From the NCBI RefSeq assembly GCF_013033355.1, contig NZ_WQDY01000003.1, forward strand, positions 1 through 64,000: DNA of 64,000 nucleotides, in the 5' to 3' direction. The position numbers and the translations under genes are program-made. How positions within the stretch are numbered: position 1 is the first letter of the stretch; each line of letters begins with the position of its first letter. Below the pieces are notes generated by a model that did not search any database, was not told the origin of the DNA, and saw nothing but the letters and a program-made list of their open reading frames with translations. Shown here piece by piece: positions 44,682 to 53,852 of the stretch. This DNA comes from Ruegeria lacuscaerulensis (GTDB lineage Bacteria; Pseudomonadota; Alphaproteobacteria; Rhodobacterales; Rhodobacteraceae).

Positions 44682-46463
44682 TCAGAAGCTTGCCGCCTCG
44701 AGCGCCATGACGGTGTCGGCACCGGTCTGAATGCGTGCAAGGTGCAGCGCAGTAGCCGGCAGGCGACGGGCCATGTAGAACTGACCGGTGGCAATCTTGG
44801 TCTCGTAGAACTCGGTATCCGAGGTGCCGCCGTCAAGGGCTGCATAAGCCGCTTTTGCCATTTGTGCCCACATCAGGCCCAGGCAGACATGGCCGAACAT
44901 GTGCATGAAGTCGTTCGAACCGGCCAGCGCGTGGTTGGGGTTCTTGGCGCCGTTCTGCATGAAGTACATGCCAGCTGCCTGCAGATCCTTCGAGGCCGCC
45001 TTGAGCGGTTCGATGAACGCCTTGTCCAGCGCTTCGTTCTGGCCACCGTTTTCCTTGCAGAAATTCTTGACCATCTCGAAGAAGGCCATCACGTGCTTGC
45101 CGCCATCCGTGGCCAGCTTACGACCCACAAGGTCCAGCGCCTGAACGCCGTTTGCACCCTCATAGATCATCGCGATGCGGGCGTCGCGGGTATACTGCGA
45201 CATGCCCCATTCCTCGATATAACCGTGGCCGCCGTAGACCTGCTGTGCCTTGACGGTCATGTCATAGCCTTCATCGGTCAGGAAACCCTTGATGACCGGC
45301 GTCAGCAGCGAGATCAGGCCGTCCGCATCCTTGTCATGCGAGCGATGCGCCTTGTCGATCATCGTGGCCCCCCACAGGGCAAACGCACGCGCGCCTTCGG
45401 TAAAGCTTTTCTGATCCATCAGGCTGCGACGGATGTCGGGGTGGACGATCAGCGGATCGGCCGGACCATCGGGGTTCTTGGCGCCGGTTACATCACGACC
45501 CTGCAGACGGTCCTTGGCATATTCTACCGCGTTCTGATAGGCAGCCTCGGCCTGTGCCAGGCCCTGCATACCTACACCCAGACGCGCTTCGTTCATCATT
45601 GTGAACATGGCACGCATACCTTTGTGCAGATCGCCCAGCAGGAAGCCGGTGGCTTCGTCATAGTTCATCACACAGGTCGAGTTGCCGTGGATGCCCATTT
45701 TCTCTTCGACCTTGCCGACCGAAACGCCGTTGCGTTCGCCCAGCGAGCCGTCTTCGTTGACGATGAACTTGGGCACGATGAACAGCGATACGCCCTTGAT
45801 GCCCTCGGGGCCGCCGGGGATCTTGGCCAGAACCAGATGGATGATGTTGTCGGCCATGTCGTGGTCACCGGCCGAGATAAAGATCTTCTGACCCGACACC
45901 TTATAGCTGCCATCGTCCTGCGGTTCGGCCTTGGTGCGCATCAGGCCCAGATCGGTGCCGCAATGCGGCTCGGTCAGGTTCATGGTGCCGGTCCACTCGC
46001 AGCTGACCATGTTGGGCAGGTAGGTGGCTTTTTGCTCGTCGGTGCCGTGGGCCAGAATGGCCGAGGCCGCGCCATGGGTCAGGCCCTGATACATGGTGAA
46101 CGCCTGGTTCGAGGATGAGAACATCTCACCCACCGCGCTGCCGATCACGTAGGGCATGTTCTGGCCGCCGAACTCTTCGGGCATGTCCAGACCGGTCCAG
46201 CCACCTTCTTTGACTTGCTCGAAAGCGTCTTTGAACCCTGTAGGGGTGTAAACGACACCATTTTCGTGGCGAACGCCTTCAGTATCGCCAACCACGTTCA
46301 GCGGATGCAGAACGTTTGATGAAATCTTGCCTGCTTCTTCCAGCACGGCAGCGGTGAAATCCGCGTCCAGTTCGTCGTAACCGGGAATGTCCGATCCCGA
46401 TACGTTCAGCACTTCGTGCAGGATGAATTGCATGTCTTTGGTTGGCGCGTTGTAGACGGGCAT
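44682..46463 (-). CDS. Acyl-CoA dehydrogenase (long form, DmdC-like architecture)
   Basis: FAD enzyme that introduces the 2,3 double bond in acyl-CoA. 593 aa, longer than the 380-aa classic type: N-terminal helical, middle beta domain ([32 protein letters not shown]), C-terminal helical domain with [21 protein letters not shown], plus the extra C-terminal domain of this subfamily. The same architecture is found in DmdC, the methylmercaptopropionyl-CoA dehydrogenase of DMSP breakdown, but the place beside fadA/fadJ and MerR genes favours fatty acids. GGGAG before the ATG. Confidence 0.92.
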   Translation of the reverse strand: MPVYNAPTKDMQFILHEVLNVSGSDIPGYDELDADFTAAVLEEAGKISSNVLHPLNVVGDTEGVRHENGVVYTPTGFKDAFEQVKEGGWTGLDMPEEFGGQNMPYVIGSAVGEMFSSSNQAFTMYQGLTHGAASAILAHGTDEQKATYLPNMVSCEWTGTMNLTEPHCGTDLGLMRTKAEPQDDGSYKVSGQKIFISAGDHDMADNIIHLVLAKIPGGPEGIKGVSLFIVPKFIVNEDGSLGERNGVSVGKVEEKMGIHGNSTCVMNYDEATGFLLGDLHKGMRAMFTMMNEARLGVGMQGLAQAEAAYQNAVEYAKDRLQGRDVTGAKNPDGPADPLIVHPDIRRSLMDQKSFTEGARAFALWGATMIDKAHRSHDKDADGLISLLTPVIKGFLTDEGYDMTVKAQQVYGGHGYIEEWGMSQYTRDARIAMIYEGANGVQALDLVGRKLATDGGKHVMAFFEMVKNFCKENGGQNEALDKAFIEPLKAASKDLQAAGMYFMQNGAKNPNHALAGSNDFMHMFGHVCLGLMWAQMAKAAYAALDGGTSDTEFYETKIATGQFYMARRLPATALHLARIQTGADTVMALEAASF

Positions 46464-46513
46464 TTGAAGCTCCCTTTAAAATTCGAATGTCCGGTGATTG
46501 GAACCGCCGGGAG

Positions 46514-46915
46514 TTACTCGGCGGCCTTTTTGTCGTTTTTCATCGAGGCGATCACTTTCTCGCCCCAACGCAACTGTTCTTTCAGATCGTCGATCGCCTG
46601 GGTCAGTTCTTCCCTGCGTGCTTCCATGTCGGCTAAGCGTTCACGGGCGATCTCAAATGTGCGGGTCATCTGGGTCATCTGCTGATCACCCACATGATAA
46701 AGGTCCAGCAACTGCCGGATTTCCTCGAGGCTGAACCCAAAACGCTTACCGCGCAGGATCAGTTTCAGACGGGCGCGGTCACGTTTGGTGAACAGACGTT
46801 TCTGTCCTTCACGGATCGGGAACAGCAGTTCCTTGGCCTCGTAAAACCGCAAAGTTCGCGGCGTGACATCATAAGTCTCGCACATTTCACGAATGGTCAT
46901 CAGATCTTCGGTCAT
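46514..46915 (-). CDS. MerR-family regulator 1 (beta-oxidation cluster)
   Basis: 133 aa. N-terminal winged helix with TIREMCETYDVTPRTLRFYE, then a coiled-coil dimerisation helix (about 85-125). No Cys or other metal ligands of classic MerR; it resembles the MerR-type regulators of fatty-acid and branched-chain amino-acid breakdown (LiuR-like). The ATG at 46913-46915 begins TEDLMTIREM; a GTG seven codons earlier is possible. 50 bases upstream of the acyl-CoA dehydrogenase on the same strand, so it may be co-transcribed with its target. Confidence 0.88.
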   Translation of the reverse strand: MTEDLMTIREMCETYDVTPRTLRFYEAKELLFPIREGQKRLFTKRDRARLKLILRGKRFGFSLEEIRQLLDLYHVGDQQMTQMTRTFEIARERLADMEARREELTQAIDDLKEQLRWGEKVIASMKNDKKAAE

Positions 46916-47011
46916 GGCTTCAGCACTCTTGTTCACTGGCGTTGATGTGGTTCAGTTGCGCAGTTTGTGCGCCACTTACAACACGGAGATGGCGTTCGCG
47001 TAATCCAAACG

Positions 47012-47090
47012 CTACGTCACAAATAAGTTGACGTAACTTCCGTTTGCGTCAAGTTGATTTGAGGTTGGACGGTCGTTACGTCACGTCACG
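47012..47090. promoter_or_regulatory. ACGT-rich dyads, candidate MerR operators
   Basis: The 296 bases between the two MerR genes contain TACGTCAC (47013-47020), TTGACG-N13-CGTCAA (47028-47052) and TTACGTCACGTCACG (47076-47090). LiuR-type MerR regulators recognise TTTACGT-n2-ACGTAAA-like sites, and MerR promoters have dyads in an extended spacer, so these are good operator candidates. Which of the two regulators binds is unknown. Confidence 0.45.
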
Positions 47091-47140
47091 AATAGTGTCG
47101 GAAACAACCAGATTGGGGCGTGGAGGCGCAACAAAAATAG

Positions 47141-47169
47141 CCCTGCCAGTCAACAGCGCGACAGCAGGG
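47141..47169 (-). terminator. Terminator after MerR regulator 2
   Basis: On the minus strand CCCTGC pairs with GCAGGG around a loop of 17 bases that can pair further, followed by CTATTTTTG. It lies about 45 bases beyond the stop of the second MerR gene. Confidence 0.6.
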
Positions 47170-47211
47170 TCGAAAGGAATAGCACTATATCGAAGGGCTG
47201 GGTAGCCGCGA

Positions 47212-47580
47212 TCAGTTCAGGGATTTCGCGGTCTGATCGCGCATCTGTTTCAGGGCGTCGATCGCATCGTCAAGCTGTTGTTTCTGTGAATTCAGCTCGA
47301 TCAGTTGAAGGTCAGCCATCTCGACAAACGTCTTCATCTGCGCCTGATTCCCCTGATCTTCGTAGATCAGCAACCACTGCCGGATGTCTTCCAGAGGGAA
47401 CCCGTATTTGCGCCCCCGCATGATCAACGTCATACGCGCACATTCGCGCGGACCGTAAAACCGCGAGCGGCCTTCACGATCGGGCTGCAAAAGCTCGATA
47501 TATTCATAGTAACGCAGGGTGCGCGGGGTCACATCGAACTCGGCACACATCTCTTTGAATGACAAACGGTCGTCGGACAT
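47212..47580 (-). CDS. MerR-family regulator 2
   Basis: 122 aa. Winged-helix N-terminus FKEMCAEFDVTPRTLRYYE and a C-terminal coiled coil rich in Gln (NSQKQQLDDAIDALKQM). Close paralogue in layout of regulator 1, with the same lack of metal ligands. The ATG at 47578-47580 is preferred because AGGAGATCAGGA precedes it; the longer frame lacks a ribosome site. It is divergent from two hotdog thioesterase genes across about 110 bases and may control them, the fad cluster, or both. Confidence 0.88.
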   Translation of the reverse strand: MSDDRLSFKEMCAEFDVTPRTLRYYEYIELLQPDREGRSRFYGPRECARMTLIMRGRKYGFPLEDIRQWLLIYEDQGNQAQMKTFVEMADLQLIELNSQKQQLDDAIDALKQMRDQTAKSLN

Positions 47581-47693
47581 TCCTGATCTCCTCTGCGGCA
47601 GCCTATGACCTGTCGGCTTCAAGCGCAACAGGCGGGCTTGCTCTTTTGCGGGTCACACGCTCATAAAGGGATAAATCAAGAGGACACAAGCAG

Positions 47694-48113
47694 ATGGTCG
47701 ACAAAGCCGCTATCGCACGCCAGTTCATCGAAGCGATTCCGCATGCTCGCGCGTTGGGTATGAAGCTGAACAAAATCGGGAATGGCGAGGCTGAAATAAC
47801 GATGCCGTATAATGCCGAACTGGTCGGCGATCCGCGCACTGGCGTCATTCACGGAGGTGCGGTTTTTGCAGTACTAGATACGTGCTGCGGAGCCGCCGTC
47901 ATGAGCCATCCTGCCGCCCCCGGCGGTACGGCTACGATTGACCTGAGAATAGACTATATGAGGGCTGCGACGCCGGGTCAGAGCATCACGACCCACGCTA
48001 TGTGCTACCACTTGACCCGCAATGTCGCCTTTGTGCGCGCGACCGCGATGGACGAGGATCAGGAGTTGCCTGTTGCCACAGCCTCGGGGTCTTTCACGGT
48101 GGAGGGTTTGTGA
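47694..48113 (+). CDS. PaaI-type hotdog thioesterase 1
   Basis: 139 aa, predicted acyl-CoA thioesterase of the PaaI/YigI hotdog class. The signature RTGVIHGGAVFAVLDTCCGAA has the His-Gly-Gly turn and central helix, and ATIDLRIDYMRAATPGQ is the second conserved strand pair. Substrate unknown. It overlaps the second hotdog gene by one base (TGATG), so the two proteins may act together. Divergent from MerR regulator 2. Confidence 0.87.
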   Translation: MVDKAAIARQFIEAIPHARALGMKLNKIGNGEAEITMPYNAELVGDPRTGVIHGGAVFAVLDTCCGAAVMSHPAAPGGTATIDLRIDYMRAATPGQSITTHAMCYHLTRNVAFVRATAMDEDQELPVATASGSFTVEGL

Positions 48114-48631
48114 TGGCGCGGCAACGTCCCGAACCCATGCAGGTGGTCAAGCACAGGCGCGATGCGGCACTGAACGCGATCGTCGATGGTGTCCCCTTTA
48201 TTCGGTTCCTCAATATTGCCTTCGACCGGCGCGGGGACGAGCTGACCGGAGTGCTGAATTTTGACGAAAAGTTGATCGGAAATCCCCTGCTTCCAGCCCT
48301 GCACGGCGGGGTCACTGCCGCTTTTCTCGAAGTGACGGCCGTCATCACGCTGAGTTGGGAGTACTTCCTGCCCAGTATCGAAAGCGGTGAATTGGACGCC
48401 GATGCAATCGTCAAGGACGAGTCGATCCGGTTTCCAAAAACGGTCGACTTCACGGTCGACTATTTGCGATCGGGTTTGCCACGCGACGCCTATGCCCGTG
48501 CTTTTGTCAGCCGATCGGGGCGGCGTTATGCATCGGTTAGGGTCGAAGCGTGGCAGGACAACCACGCGCGTCCCTATGCGCAGGCATCGGGGCATTTCCT
48601 GATGCCGCAACCTAAGGCCAAGGATAGCTAG
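48113..48631 (+). CDS. PaaI-type hotdog thioesterase 2
   Basis: 172 aa hotdog protein. LLPALHGGVTAAFLEVTAVI corresponds to the HGG turn and helix, and KTVDFTVDYLRSGLPRDAYA to the late strands; an insertion at about 88-105 (rich in acidic residues) sets it apart from its neighbour. The ATG at 48113 overlaps the stop of the first thioesterase; the frame open further upstream is rejected. Activity on acyl-CoA is inferred from the fold. Confidence 0.85.
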   Translation: MARQRPEPMQVVKHRRDAALNAIVDGVPFIRFLNIAFDRRGDELTGVLNFDEKLIGNPLLPALHGGVTAAFLEVTAVITLSWEYFLPSIESGELDADAIVKDESIRFPKTVDFTVDYLRSGLPRDAYARAFVSRSGRRYASVRVEAWQDNHARPYAQASGHFLMPQPKAKDS

Positions 48632-48637
48632 AACACC

Positions 48638-49954
48638 ATGCAGGACGCTTCGGCACCTATAACGCATGGACGGGTGCTGAAGATTGCCCTTCCTATCGTG
48701 TTGTCAAACGCAACCGTTCCGATTTTGGGCGCGGTCGATACCGGCGTTGTGGGTCAGATGGGGCAGGCGGCACCCATCGGAGCCGTCGGCATGGGTGCTG
48801 TCATCCTGTCTGCGATCTATTGGATCTTCGGGTTTTTGCGCATGGGCACCACCGGTCTTGCAGCGCAGGCGCGCGGGGCGGGCGACACGGCCGAGACCGG
48901 AGCGCTGTTGATGCGCGGCCTGCTTCTGGGCGGTGCGGCGGGTCTTGTCTTTATCGTTACGCAAGTGTGGGTGTTCTGGGGGGCCTTCGCGCTGTCCCCG
49001 GCCAGTCCCGAGGTCGAGTCCCTGACTCGCGCATACCTTGAAATTCGGATCTGGGGGGCGCCGGCGACAATAGCGCTTTATGCCGTGACCGGCTGGTTGA
49101 TTGCAATCGAACGCACGCGCGGCGTGTTCCTGCTTCAGATCTGGATGAACGGGTTGAACATCCTGTTGGACCTATGGTTCGTTCTGGGGTTGGGCTGGGG
49201 TGTCGAAGGTGTCGCCATCGCCACTTTGATCGCCGAGTGGACTGGTCTGGCGTTGGGTCTGTGGCTGTGTCGCACCGCGTTCGGTGGCAATCAGTGGCGC
49301 GACTGGCCCCGCATATTCAACGCCGCGCGTTTGCGTCGGATGGTGCAGGTGAATACCGATATCATGATCCGATCGGTCCTGTTGACGGGTTCTTTCACCA
49401 CCTTTCTGTTCGTGGGCTCGGATCTGGGCGACGTCAATCTGGCGGCCAATCAGGTCCTTCTGCAGTTTCTTGAGATCACCGCCTTTGCGCTGGACGGATT
49501 CGCCTTTTCAGCCGAGGCGTTGGTGGGTGGCGCAGTGGGTGCGCGGGACCGGTATCAGGTGCGGCGGGCTTCGGTCATGGCGTCTCAGTGGGGGGTAGGG
49601 GGTGCTTTCGCGCTGGGCGCGGTATTCTACCTTGCCGGGCCTGCGCTGATCGACCTTATGTCTACCTCTCCCGAGGTCCGTCTGGCCGCGCGAGAATACC
49701 TGATCTGGGCGGCGCTGGCCCCGGTGATCGGAGTGGCTAGCTGGATGTTCGACGGCATCTATATCGGGGCAACCTGGACGCGGGATATGCGCAACGCGAT
49801 GATCCAGTCGGTTGCAATCTACGTGGTTGCCCTGTTCGTACTGGTGCCGACTCTGGGCAATCACGGCCTTTGGGCCGCGTTGATGGTTCTGAACATCGCG
49901 CGGGGATTGACCTTGGGCTGGCGCTATCCCCGGCTTGAGGCGCAGATCGCTTAA
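48638..49954 (+). CDS. MATE-family efflux transporter
   Basis: 438 aa inner-membrane exporter with twelve hydrophobic segments in two six-helix halves. It belongs to the DinF-like branch of MATE proteins (N-terminal ALPIVLSNATVPILGAVDTGVVGQ; DGFAFSAEALVGGAVGAR in the second half). Substrates could be cationic drugs or organic metabolites, driven by Na+ or H+. Six bases after the second thioesterase gene, so probably in one operon. Its 3' end overlaps that of arsC by four bases, convergent. Confidence 0.91.
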   Translation: MQDASAPITHGRVLKIALPIVLSNATVPILGAVDTGVVGQMGQAAPIGAVGMGAVILSAIYWIFGFLRMGTTGLAAQARGAGDTAETGALLMRGLLLGGAAGLVFIVTQVWVFWGAFALSPASPEVESLTRAYLEIRIWGAPATIALYAVTGWLIAIERTRGVFLLQIWMNGLNILLDLWFVLGLGWGVEGVAIATLIAEWTGLALGLWLCRTAFGGNQWRDWPRIFNAARLRRMVQVNTDIMIRSVLLTGSFTTFLFVGSDLGDVNLAANQVLLQFLEITAFALDGFAFSAEALVGGAVGARDRYQVRRASVMASQWGVGGAFALGAVFYLAGPALIDLMSTSPEVRLAAREYLIWAALAPVIGVASWMFDGIYIGATWTRDMRNAMIQSVAIYVVALFVLVPTLGNHGLWAALMVLNIARGLTLGWRYPRLEAQIA

Positions 49955-50292
49955 AGCAGGTCCAGCAGGTTCTCGGGCGGGCGGCCGATGGCGGCCTTGT
50001 CGCCATTGATCGCCAGAGGACGCTCGATCAGGATCGGGTGTTTCGCCATGGCCGCGATCAATGCGTCCTCTGACGTGGTTTTGGTCAGCCCGAGTTCCTT
50101 GAACTGTTTCTCGCCCGTCCGCATCATGTCGATGGCGGGTACGTTCAAAAGGGCCAGTGTTGCGCGCAACTCATCCGCCGAGGGCGCGTCTTCAAGGTAT
50201 TTCCGCACCTCGACCTGCGCGCCTTTTTCCTCAAGCAACGCCAGCCCTGCGCGGGATTTGGAACAGCGGGGGTTGTGCCAATATTCGATCAT
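49951..50292 (-). CDS. arsC: ArsC-family arsenate reductase
   Basis: 113 aa thioredoxin-fold protein of the glutaredoxin-dependent arsenate reductase group. The active-site Cys10 stands in NPRCSKSR and the oxyanion Arg91 in LIERPL. No other ars genes are nearby, and it is the last gene of the DUF952-DUF1330-pyrD operon, so a function other than arsenate reduction (as in YffB/Spx relatives) is possible. Four-base overlap with pyrD. Confidence 0.88.
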   Translation of the reverse strand: MIEYWHNPRCSKSRAGLALLEEKGAQVEVRKYLEDAPSADELRATLALLNVPAIDMMRTGEKQFKELGLTKTTSEDALIAAMAKHPILIERPLAINGDKAAIGRPPENLLDLL

Positions 50293-51347
50293 AGCCAGTT
50301 CTCACGTTTGCTGCCCATAGCCTGTGCGACCGTGTCGAACCCGTCGCGCGCCAGAAGTTTGTCCAACCCTTGCGCGATCTCAGCGGCCAGTGAAATGCCG
50401 CCATAAACCATCGCCGTGTAGAACTGCACGGCAGAGGCTCCGGCGCAAATCTTGGCATAGGCCTGTTCCGCCGTACTGATCCCGCCAACACCGATCAGGG
50501 GGATCTGGCCGTCGGTCAACTGGTTCAATCTCGCCAATACGCGGGTGGATTTGTCGAACAGAGGTGCTCCGGACAGACCTCCGGCTTGATCCTTGTGAAC
50601 ACTGCGCAGACCGTCGCGGGACAGGGTGGTATTGGTGGCGATCAACGCATCCACGCCGGTTTCGCGAGCGACCTCGGCGATATCCTGCAGCTCGTCTTCG
50701 GTCAGATCGGGGGCGATCTTCAGGAACACAGGCAGGATGCGCGGTAGAGCATCGCGGGTCTCGATCACTCCCGCCAGCAACGCGCTTAGCGCGGCCTTGC
50801 CCTGCAGGTCGCGCAGTTTCTCGGTATTGGGGGACGAAACATTGACCGTCGCGAAATCCAGATGCGCTGCGCAATGGGCCAGCACCTTGGCAAAATCGCC
50901 GGGGCGGTCGTCGCTGTCCTTGTTCGCACCCAGGTTCAGGCCGATCACCGCGTCTTTGGGACGATCCGCCAGACGTTGGGCCATGACCTCCATGCCTTCG
51001 TTGTTGAAGCCAAAGCGGTTGATGGCGGCCTTGTCTTCGCTCAGGCGAAACAGGCGGGGTTTGGGGTTGCCGGGCTGCGGGCGAGGGGTCACGGCGCCGA
51101 CCTCGATAAACCCGAAGCCCACGCGAGACAGGGGTGTCAGAACCTCGCCGTTCTTGTCGAACCCAGCGGCCAGCCCGACCGGGTTGGGCAGGTCAAGCCC
51201 AGCCACCTGCGTGCGCAATCGGGACGAGGTCACAGGACCGGGCGCAGGGGCAAGGCCCGCTTTCAACGCCTTTATCGACATCCCATGCGCGGCTTCCGGA
51301 TCCATCCGGTGCAGGGCGGCAAGGCCCAGTTTCTCGGTCAGTTTCAT
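50289..51347 (-). CDS. pyrD: Dihydroorotate dehydrogenase (quinone), class 2
   Basis: Membrane-associated FMN enzyme oxidising dihydroorotate to orotate in UMP synthesis with quinone as acceptor. 352 aa. N-terminal membrane-binding helices, [41 protein letters not shown], catalytic Ser region [15 protein letters not shown] and phosphate-binding [17 protein letters not shown] are all seen, which identifies class 2. The ATG at 51345-51347 gives the family length; the frame upstream overlaps the DUF1330 gene. Four-base overlaps on both sides. Confidence 0.96.
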   Translation of the reverse strand: MKLTEKLGLAALHRMDPEAAHGMSIKALKAGLAPAPGPVTSSRLRTQVAGLDLPNPVGLAAGFDKNGEVLTPLSRVGFGFIEVGAVTPRPQPGNPKPRLFRLSEDKAAINRFGFNNEGMEVMAQRLADRPKDAVIGLNLGANKDSDDRPGDFAKVLAHCAAHLDFATVNVSSPNTEKLRDLQGKAALSALLAGVIETRDALPRILPVFLKIAPDLTEDELQDIAEVARETGVDALIATNTTLSRDGLRSVHKDQAGGLSGAPLFDKSTRVLARLNQLTDGQIPLIGVGGISTAEQAYAKICAGASAVQFYTAMVYGGISLAAEIAQGLDKLLARDGFDTVAQAMGSKRENWL

Positions 51348-51775
51348 CCGAAGCTCTCTCTGCTTTGGGTCGGAGCGCAACGGATCAGGCGCGACGTGTC
51401 CACCGCCGCCTGACGATGCACGACCGCTTTTTGGTAGTCCGGGTCTGTGACCATTTCCATGAACGCATGGGCGGTGGGATAGCGGGCGATAAAGACTGCG
51501 TCCCAAACCTCGTCCTGCGGGCCGATCAGAGTTGTTTGAAACGCGCCGCTCCATAAAATATGCGCGCCGATTCGAGCGATGATCGGGGCCGTCTCGGCCC
51601 CGTAGTTGCGATAGGCCTGCGCGCCGGTCAGACCGGCATCGGCCAGATCATGGTCATCCGGGTACGCGGCCTTGAAGCGGAATTTCACCAGATTGAGCAT
51701 CTCGATCGGATGATCACGGTCCAGATTCTTGAACGCCTCGAACTGAGCGCGCTCGGGGTCGATGTAGCGGGTCAT
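51344..51775 (-). CDS. DUF1330-domain protein
   Basis: 143 aa, dimeric alpha/beta-barrel fold of the DUF1330 type (ferredoxin-like), with [51 protein letters not shown] and [20 protein letters not shown] in family order. Biochemical role unknown. Four-base overlaps with DUF952 and pyrD genes tie it to that operon. Confidence 0.85.
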   Translation of the reverse strand: MTRYIDPERAQFEAFKNLDRDHPIEMLNLVKFRFKAAYPDDHDLADAGLTGAQAYRNYGAETAPIIARIGAHILWSGAFQTTLIGPQDEVWDAVFIARYPTAHAFMEMVTDPDYQKAVVHRQAAVDTSRLIRCAPTQSRESFG

Positions 51776-52110
51776 TCCATCTCCTCGGGGAACTGGTGGG
51801 CCTGCCCGTCATAGGGCAAAGGTTCAGCCCAAAGCACATCTGTCATCCTGATCTGTCGGTAGAGATGCGGGAACAGCGCGCCCCCGCGCGAGACCTCCCA
51901 CTTCAAGTCGTCCCCCAACGCCTCGGCGTCACAAGCCAGCAATGTCAAACCGTCGACCCCAGCGAAGTGCTTGGCGGCCGTCTCGGCCGCCTGTTCCGCT
52001 GTCGAGAAATGGACATACCCGTCGGAAACATCAATCGGAGCGCCATCTGTCGCCCCGTTGAATTGCAACGCGGCCCATTCGTCGGACCGGAAAATCTTGT
52101 AAATCAGCAT
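51772..52110 (-). CDS. DUF952-domain protein
   Basis: 112 aa of the DUF952 family (MLIYKIFRSDEWAAL, GYVHFSTAEQAAETAAKHF, SRGGALFPHLYRQI). The conserved His and acidic residues resemble a small ADP-ribose-type active site but no activity is established. The ATG at 52108-52110 matches relatives; the longer frame runs into the promoter region of the divergent 5'-nucleotidase. First gene of the four-gene pyrD operon. Confidence 0.87.
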   Translation of the reverse strand: MLIYKIFRSDEWAALQFNGATDGAPIDVSDGYVHFSTAEQAAETAAKHFAGVDGLTLLACDAEALGDDLKWEVSRGGALFPHLYRQIRMTDVLWAEPLPYDGQAHQFPEEME

Positions 52111-52218
52111 AGGGCCGTGATGCCCCGCGCGGCAGGTAGAATCAAGCCGGATTTCCCCCTTTGACTCTTCCCGCAACACGGCGCACCATCACGGCAAATA
52201 ACAATAGGGAGTTTGAAT

Positions 52219-53802
52219 ATGTTCACCCGTTTGCTGACATCGGCCGCCGTTCTGGGCCTGACCGCAGGCATGGCCGCGGCCGAGTACAAGCTGACCATTC
52301 TTCACACCAATGATATCCACAGTCGTATCGAATCGATCAACAAATACGATTCAACCTGTGACGCCGAGGACGAAGCCGAGGGTAAGTGCTTTGGTGGTAT
52401 GGCGCGGTTGAAGACGGCAATTGACGGGCGCCGCGATGCGTTGAACGGACAAAACGTTCTGGTGCTGGATGCAGGCGATCCGTTTCAAGGCTCGCTTTTC
52501 TATACCACCTATAAAGGTGCGGCCGAGGCAGAGTTCATGGAGGCCATCGGTTACGACGCGATGGCGGTCGGCAACCACGAATTCGACGATGGCCCCGAAG
52601 GTCTGGCGGCTTTCATTGACGCGGTGAGTTTTCCCGTAATTTCCGGCAACCTTGATCTGTCATCTTCGGCAGATTTGAAAGATCGCGTACAACAGCATCT
52701 GGTTCTGGATGTCGGCGGGCAAAAGGTTGGTATCGTATCCGCTTTGGCAACCGATACCGTAGATACATCCAGCCCCGGCAAGGACGTTCTGTTCCAAGAT
52801 GAAATCGATAGCCTGACAGCAGATGTAGAGGCGTTGCAGGCCGAAGGTGTCGACATTGTCATTGCACTGAACCATGTCGGTCTGGCCAAGGACATCGAAA
52901 TTGCCGAGAAGGTCCCGGGGCTTGATTTGGTCATCGGCGGGCACTCGCATACGTTGCTGTCGAATACGCAAGAAGGGGCCGCCGGATCTTATCCTCTGAT
53001 GGTAGGCGATGTGCCCGTGGTTCAGGCTTACGCTTATTCCAAGTATCTGGGTGAGGTCACTCTGACTTTTGACGATGATGGAAACCTGGTTTCGGCAGAA
53101 GGCGAACCGATCCTGTTGGATGCGTCTGTGACGCCGGATCCGGACATCGCTGCACAAGTCGCCGAGATGGGCGCACCGATTGAAGAGATGAAGAAACGAG
53201 TCGTCGCCAGCTCGGCTGCGTCGATCGAAGGCAATCGCGATGTATGCCGGGTTCAGGAATGTGAAATGGGCAACCTCGTTGCAGATGCAATGCTGGCGCG
53301 CGTCGCGGATCAGGGTGCCCAGATTGCGATTGCAAACTCAGGCGGCCTGCGCGCGTCAATCGACGAGGGTGAAGTGACCATGGGCGAAGTCCTGACTGTT
53401 CTTCCATTCCAGAACACTCTTTCGACTTTCGAGATCAGCGGTCAGGGTGTCATCGATGCGCTGGAAAATGGTGTGAGCCAGGTCGAAGAGGTCAAAGGTC
53501 GTTTCCCTCAGGTGGCCGGCATGACCTTTACGTGGGACCCATCGGTTGCGCCTAACGAGGGACGTATCACCGAAGTTATGGTGGCCAAGGATGGCGGCTA
53601 TGTGCCGATTGATCCGGAAGCGACTTACCTTGTGGTGACCAACAACTATGTTCGCAATGGCGGCGACGGATACAAAATGTTCGAGGGTGACGACAAGAAC
53701 GCCTATGATTTTGGCCCGGATCTGGCGGATGTAACTGCTGAATATCTTGCGGAAAACGCGCCTTACACGCCGTACGTGGACGGGCGCATCAAGCAGAAGT
53801 AA
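52219..53802 (+). CDS. Periplasmic 5'-nucleotidase / metallophosphatase
   Basis: 527 aa. A signal peptide (1-21, cleavage likely after AAA before EYKLT) sends it to the periplasm. The metallophosphatase domain has NDIHSR, DAGDPFQGS, GNHEFD, LNHVG and GGHSH in order; the C-terminal 5'-nucleotidase domain (about 330-520) has NLVADAML and NNYVRNGGDGYKMF. It dephosphorylates nucleotides, perhaps with UDP-sugar hydrolase activity, for phosphate and nucleoside uptake. ATG at 52219 with GGGAG upstream. Followed by a clear terminator. Confidence 0.94.
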   Translation: MFTRLLTSAAVLGLTAGMAAAEYKLTILHTNDIHSRIESINKYDSTCDAEDEAEGKCFGGMARLKTAIDGRRDALNGQNVLVLDAGDPFQGSLFYTTYKGAAEAEFMEAIGYDAMAVGNHEFDDGPEGLAAFIDAVSFPVISGNLDLSSSADLKDRVQQHLVLDVGGQKVGIVSALATDTVDTSSPGKDVLFQDEIDSLTADVEALQAEGVDIVIALNHVGLAKDIEIAEKVPGLDLVIGGHSHTLLSNTQEGAAGSYPLMVGDVPVVQAYAYSKYLGEVTLTFDDDGNLVSAEGEPILLDASVTPDPDIAAQVAEMGAPIEEMKKRVVASSAASIEGNRDVCRVQECEMGNLVADAMLARVADQGAQIAIANSGGLRASIDEGEVTMGEVLTVLPFQNTLSTFEISGQGVIDALENGVSQVEEVKGRFPQVAGMTFTWDPSVAPNEGRITEVMVAKDGGYVPIDPEATYLVVTNNYVRNGGDGYKMFEGDDKNAYDFGPDLADVTAEYLAENAPYTPYVDGRIKQK

Positions 53803-53818
53803 CCCGTTATACTATTGG

Positions 53819-53850
53819 AAAAGGCCGCGCCATGCTGCGCGGCCTTTTTT
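53819..53850. terminator. Bidirectional terminator
   Basis: AAAAGGCCGCGC / GCGCGGCCTTTTTT, a twelve-pair stem with six-base loop and T run on both strands, between convergent 5'-nucleotidase and TPR-sulfotransferase genes. Confidence 0.93.
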
Positions 53851-53852
53851 GG

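Noticed and set aside
44742..46118. 458-codon plus-strand frame antisense to the acyl-CoA dehydrogenase
   Set aside because: Same reason: a shadow of a confirmed gene, with His/Gln/Val-biased product.
44682..46463. Naming this gene dmdC
   Set aside because: The architecture fits DmdC, but no dmdB or dmdD lies nearby and the context is general beta-oxidation; the fold is shared by several acyl-CoA dehydrogenases.
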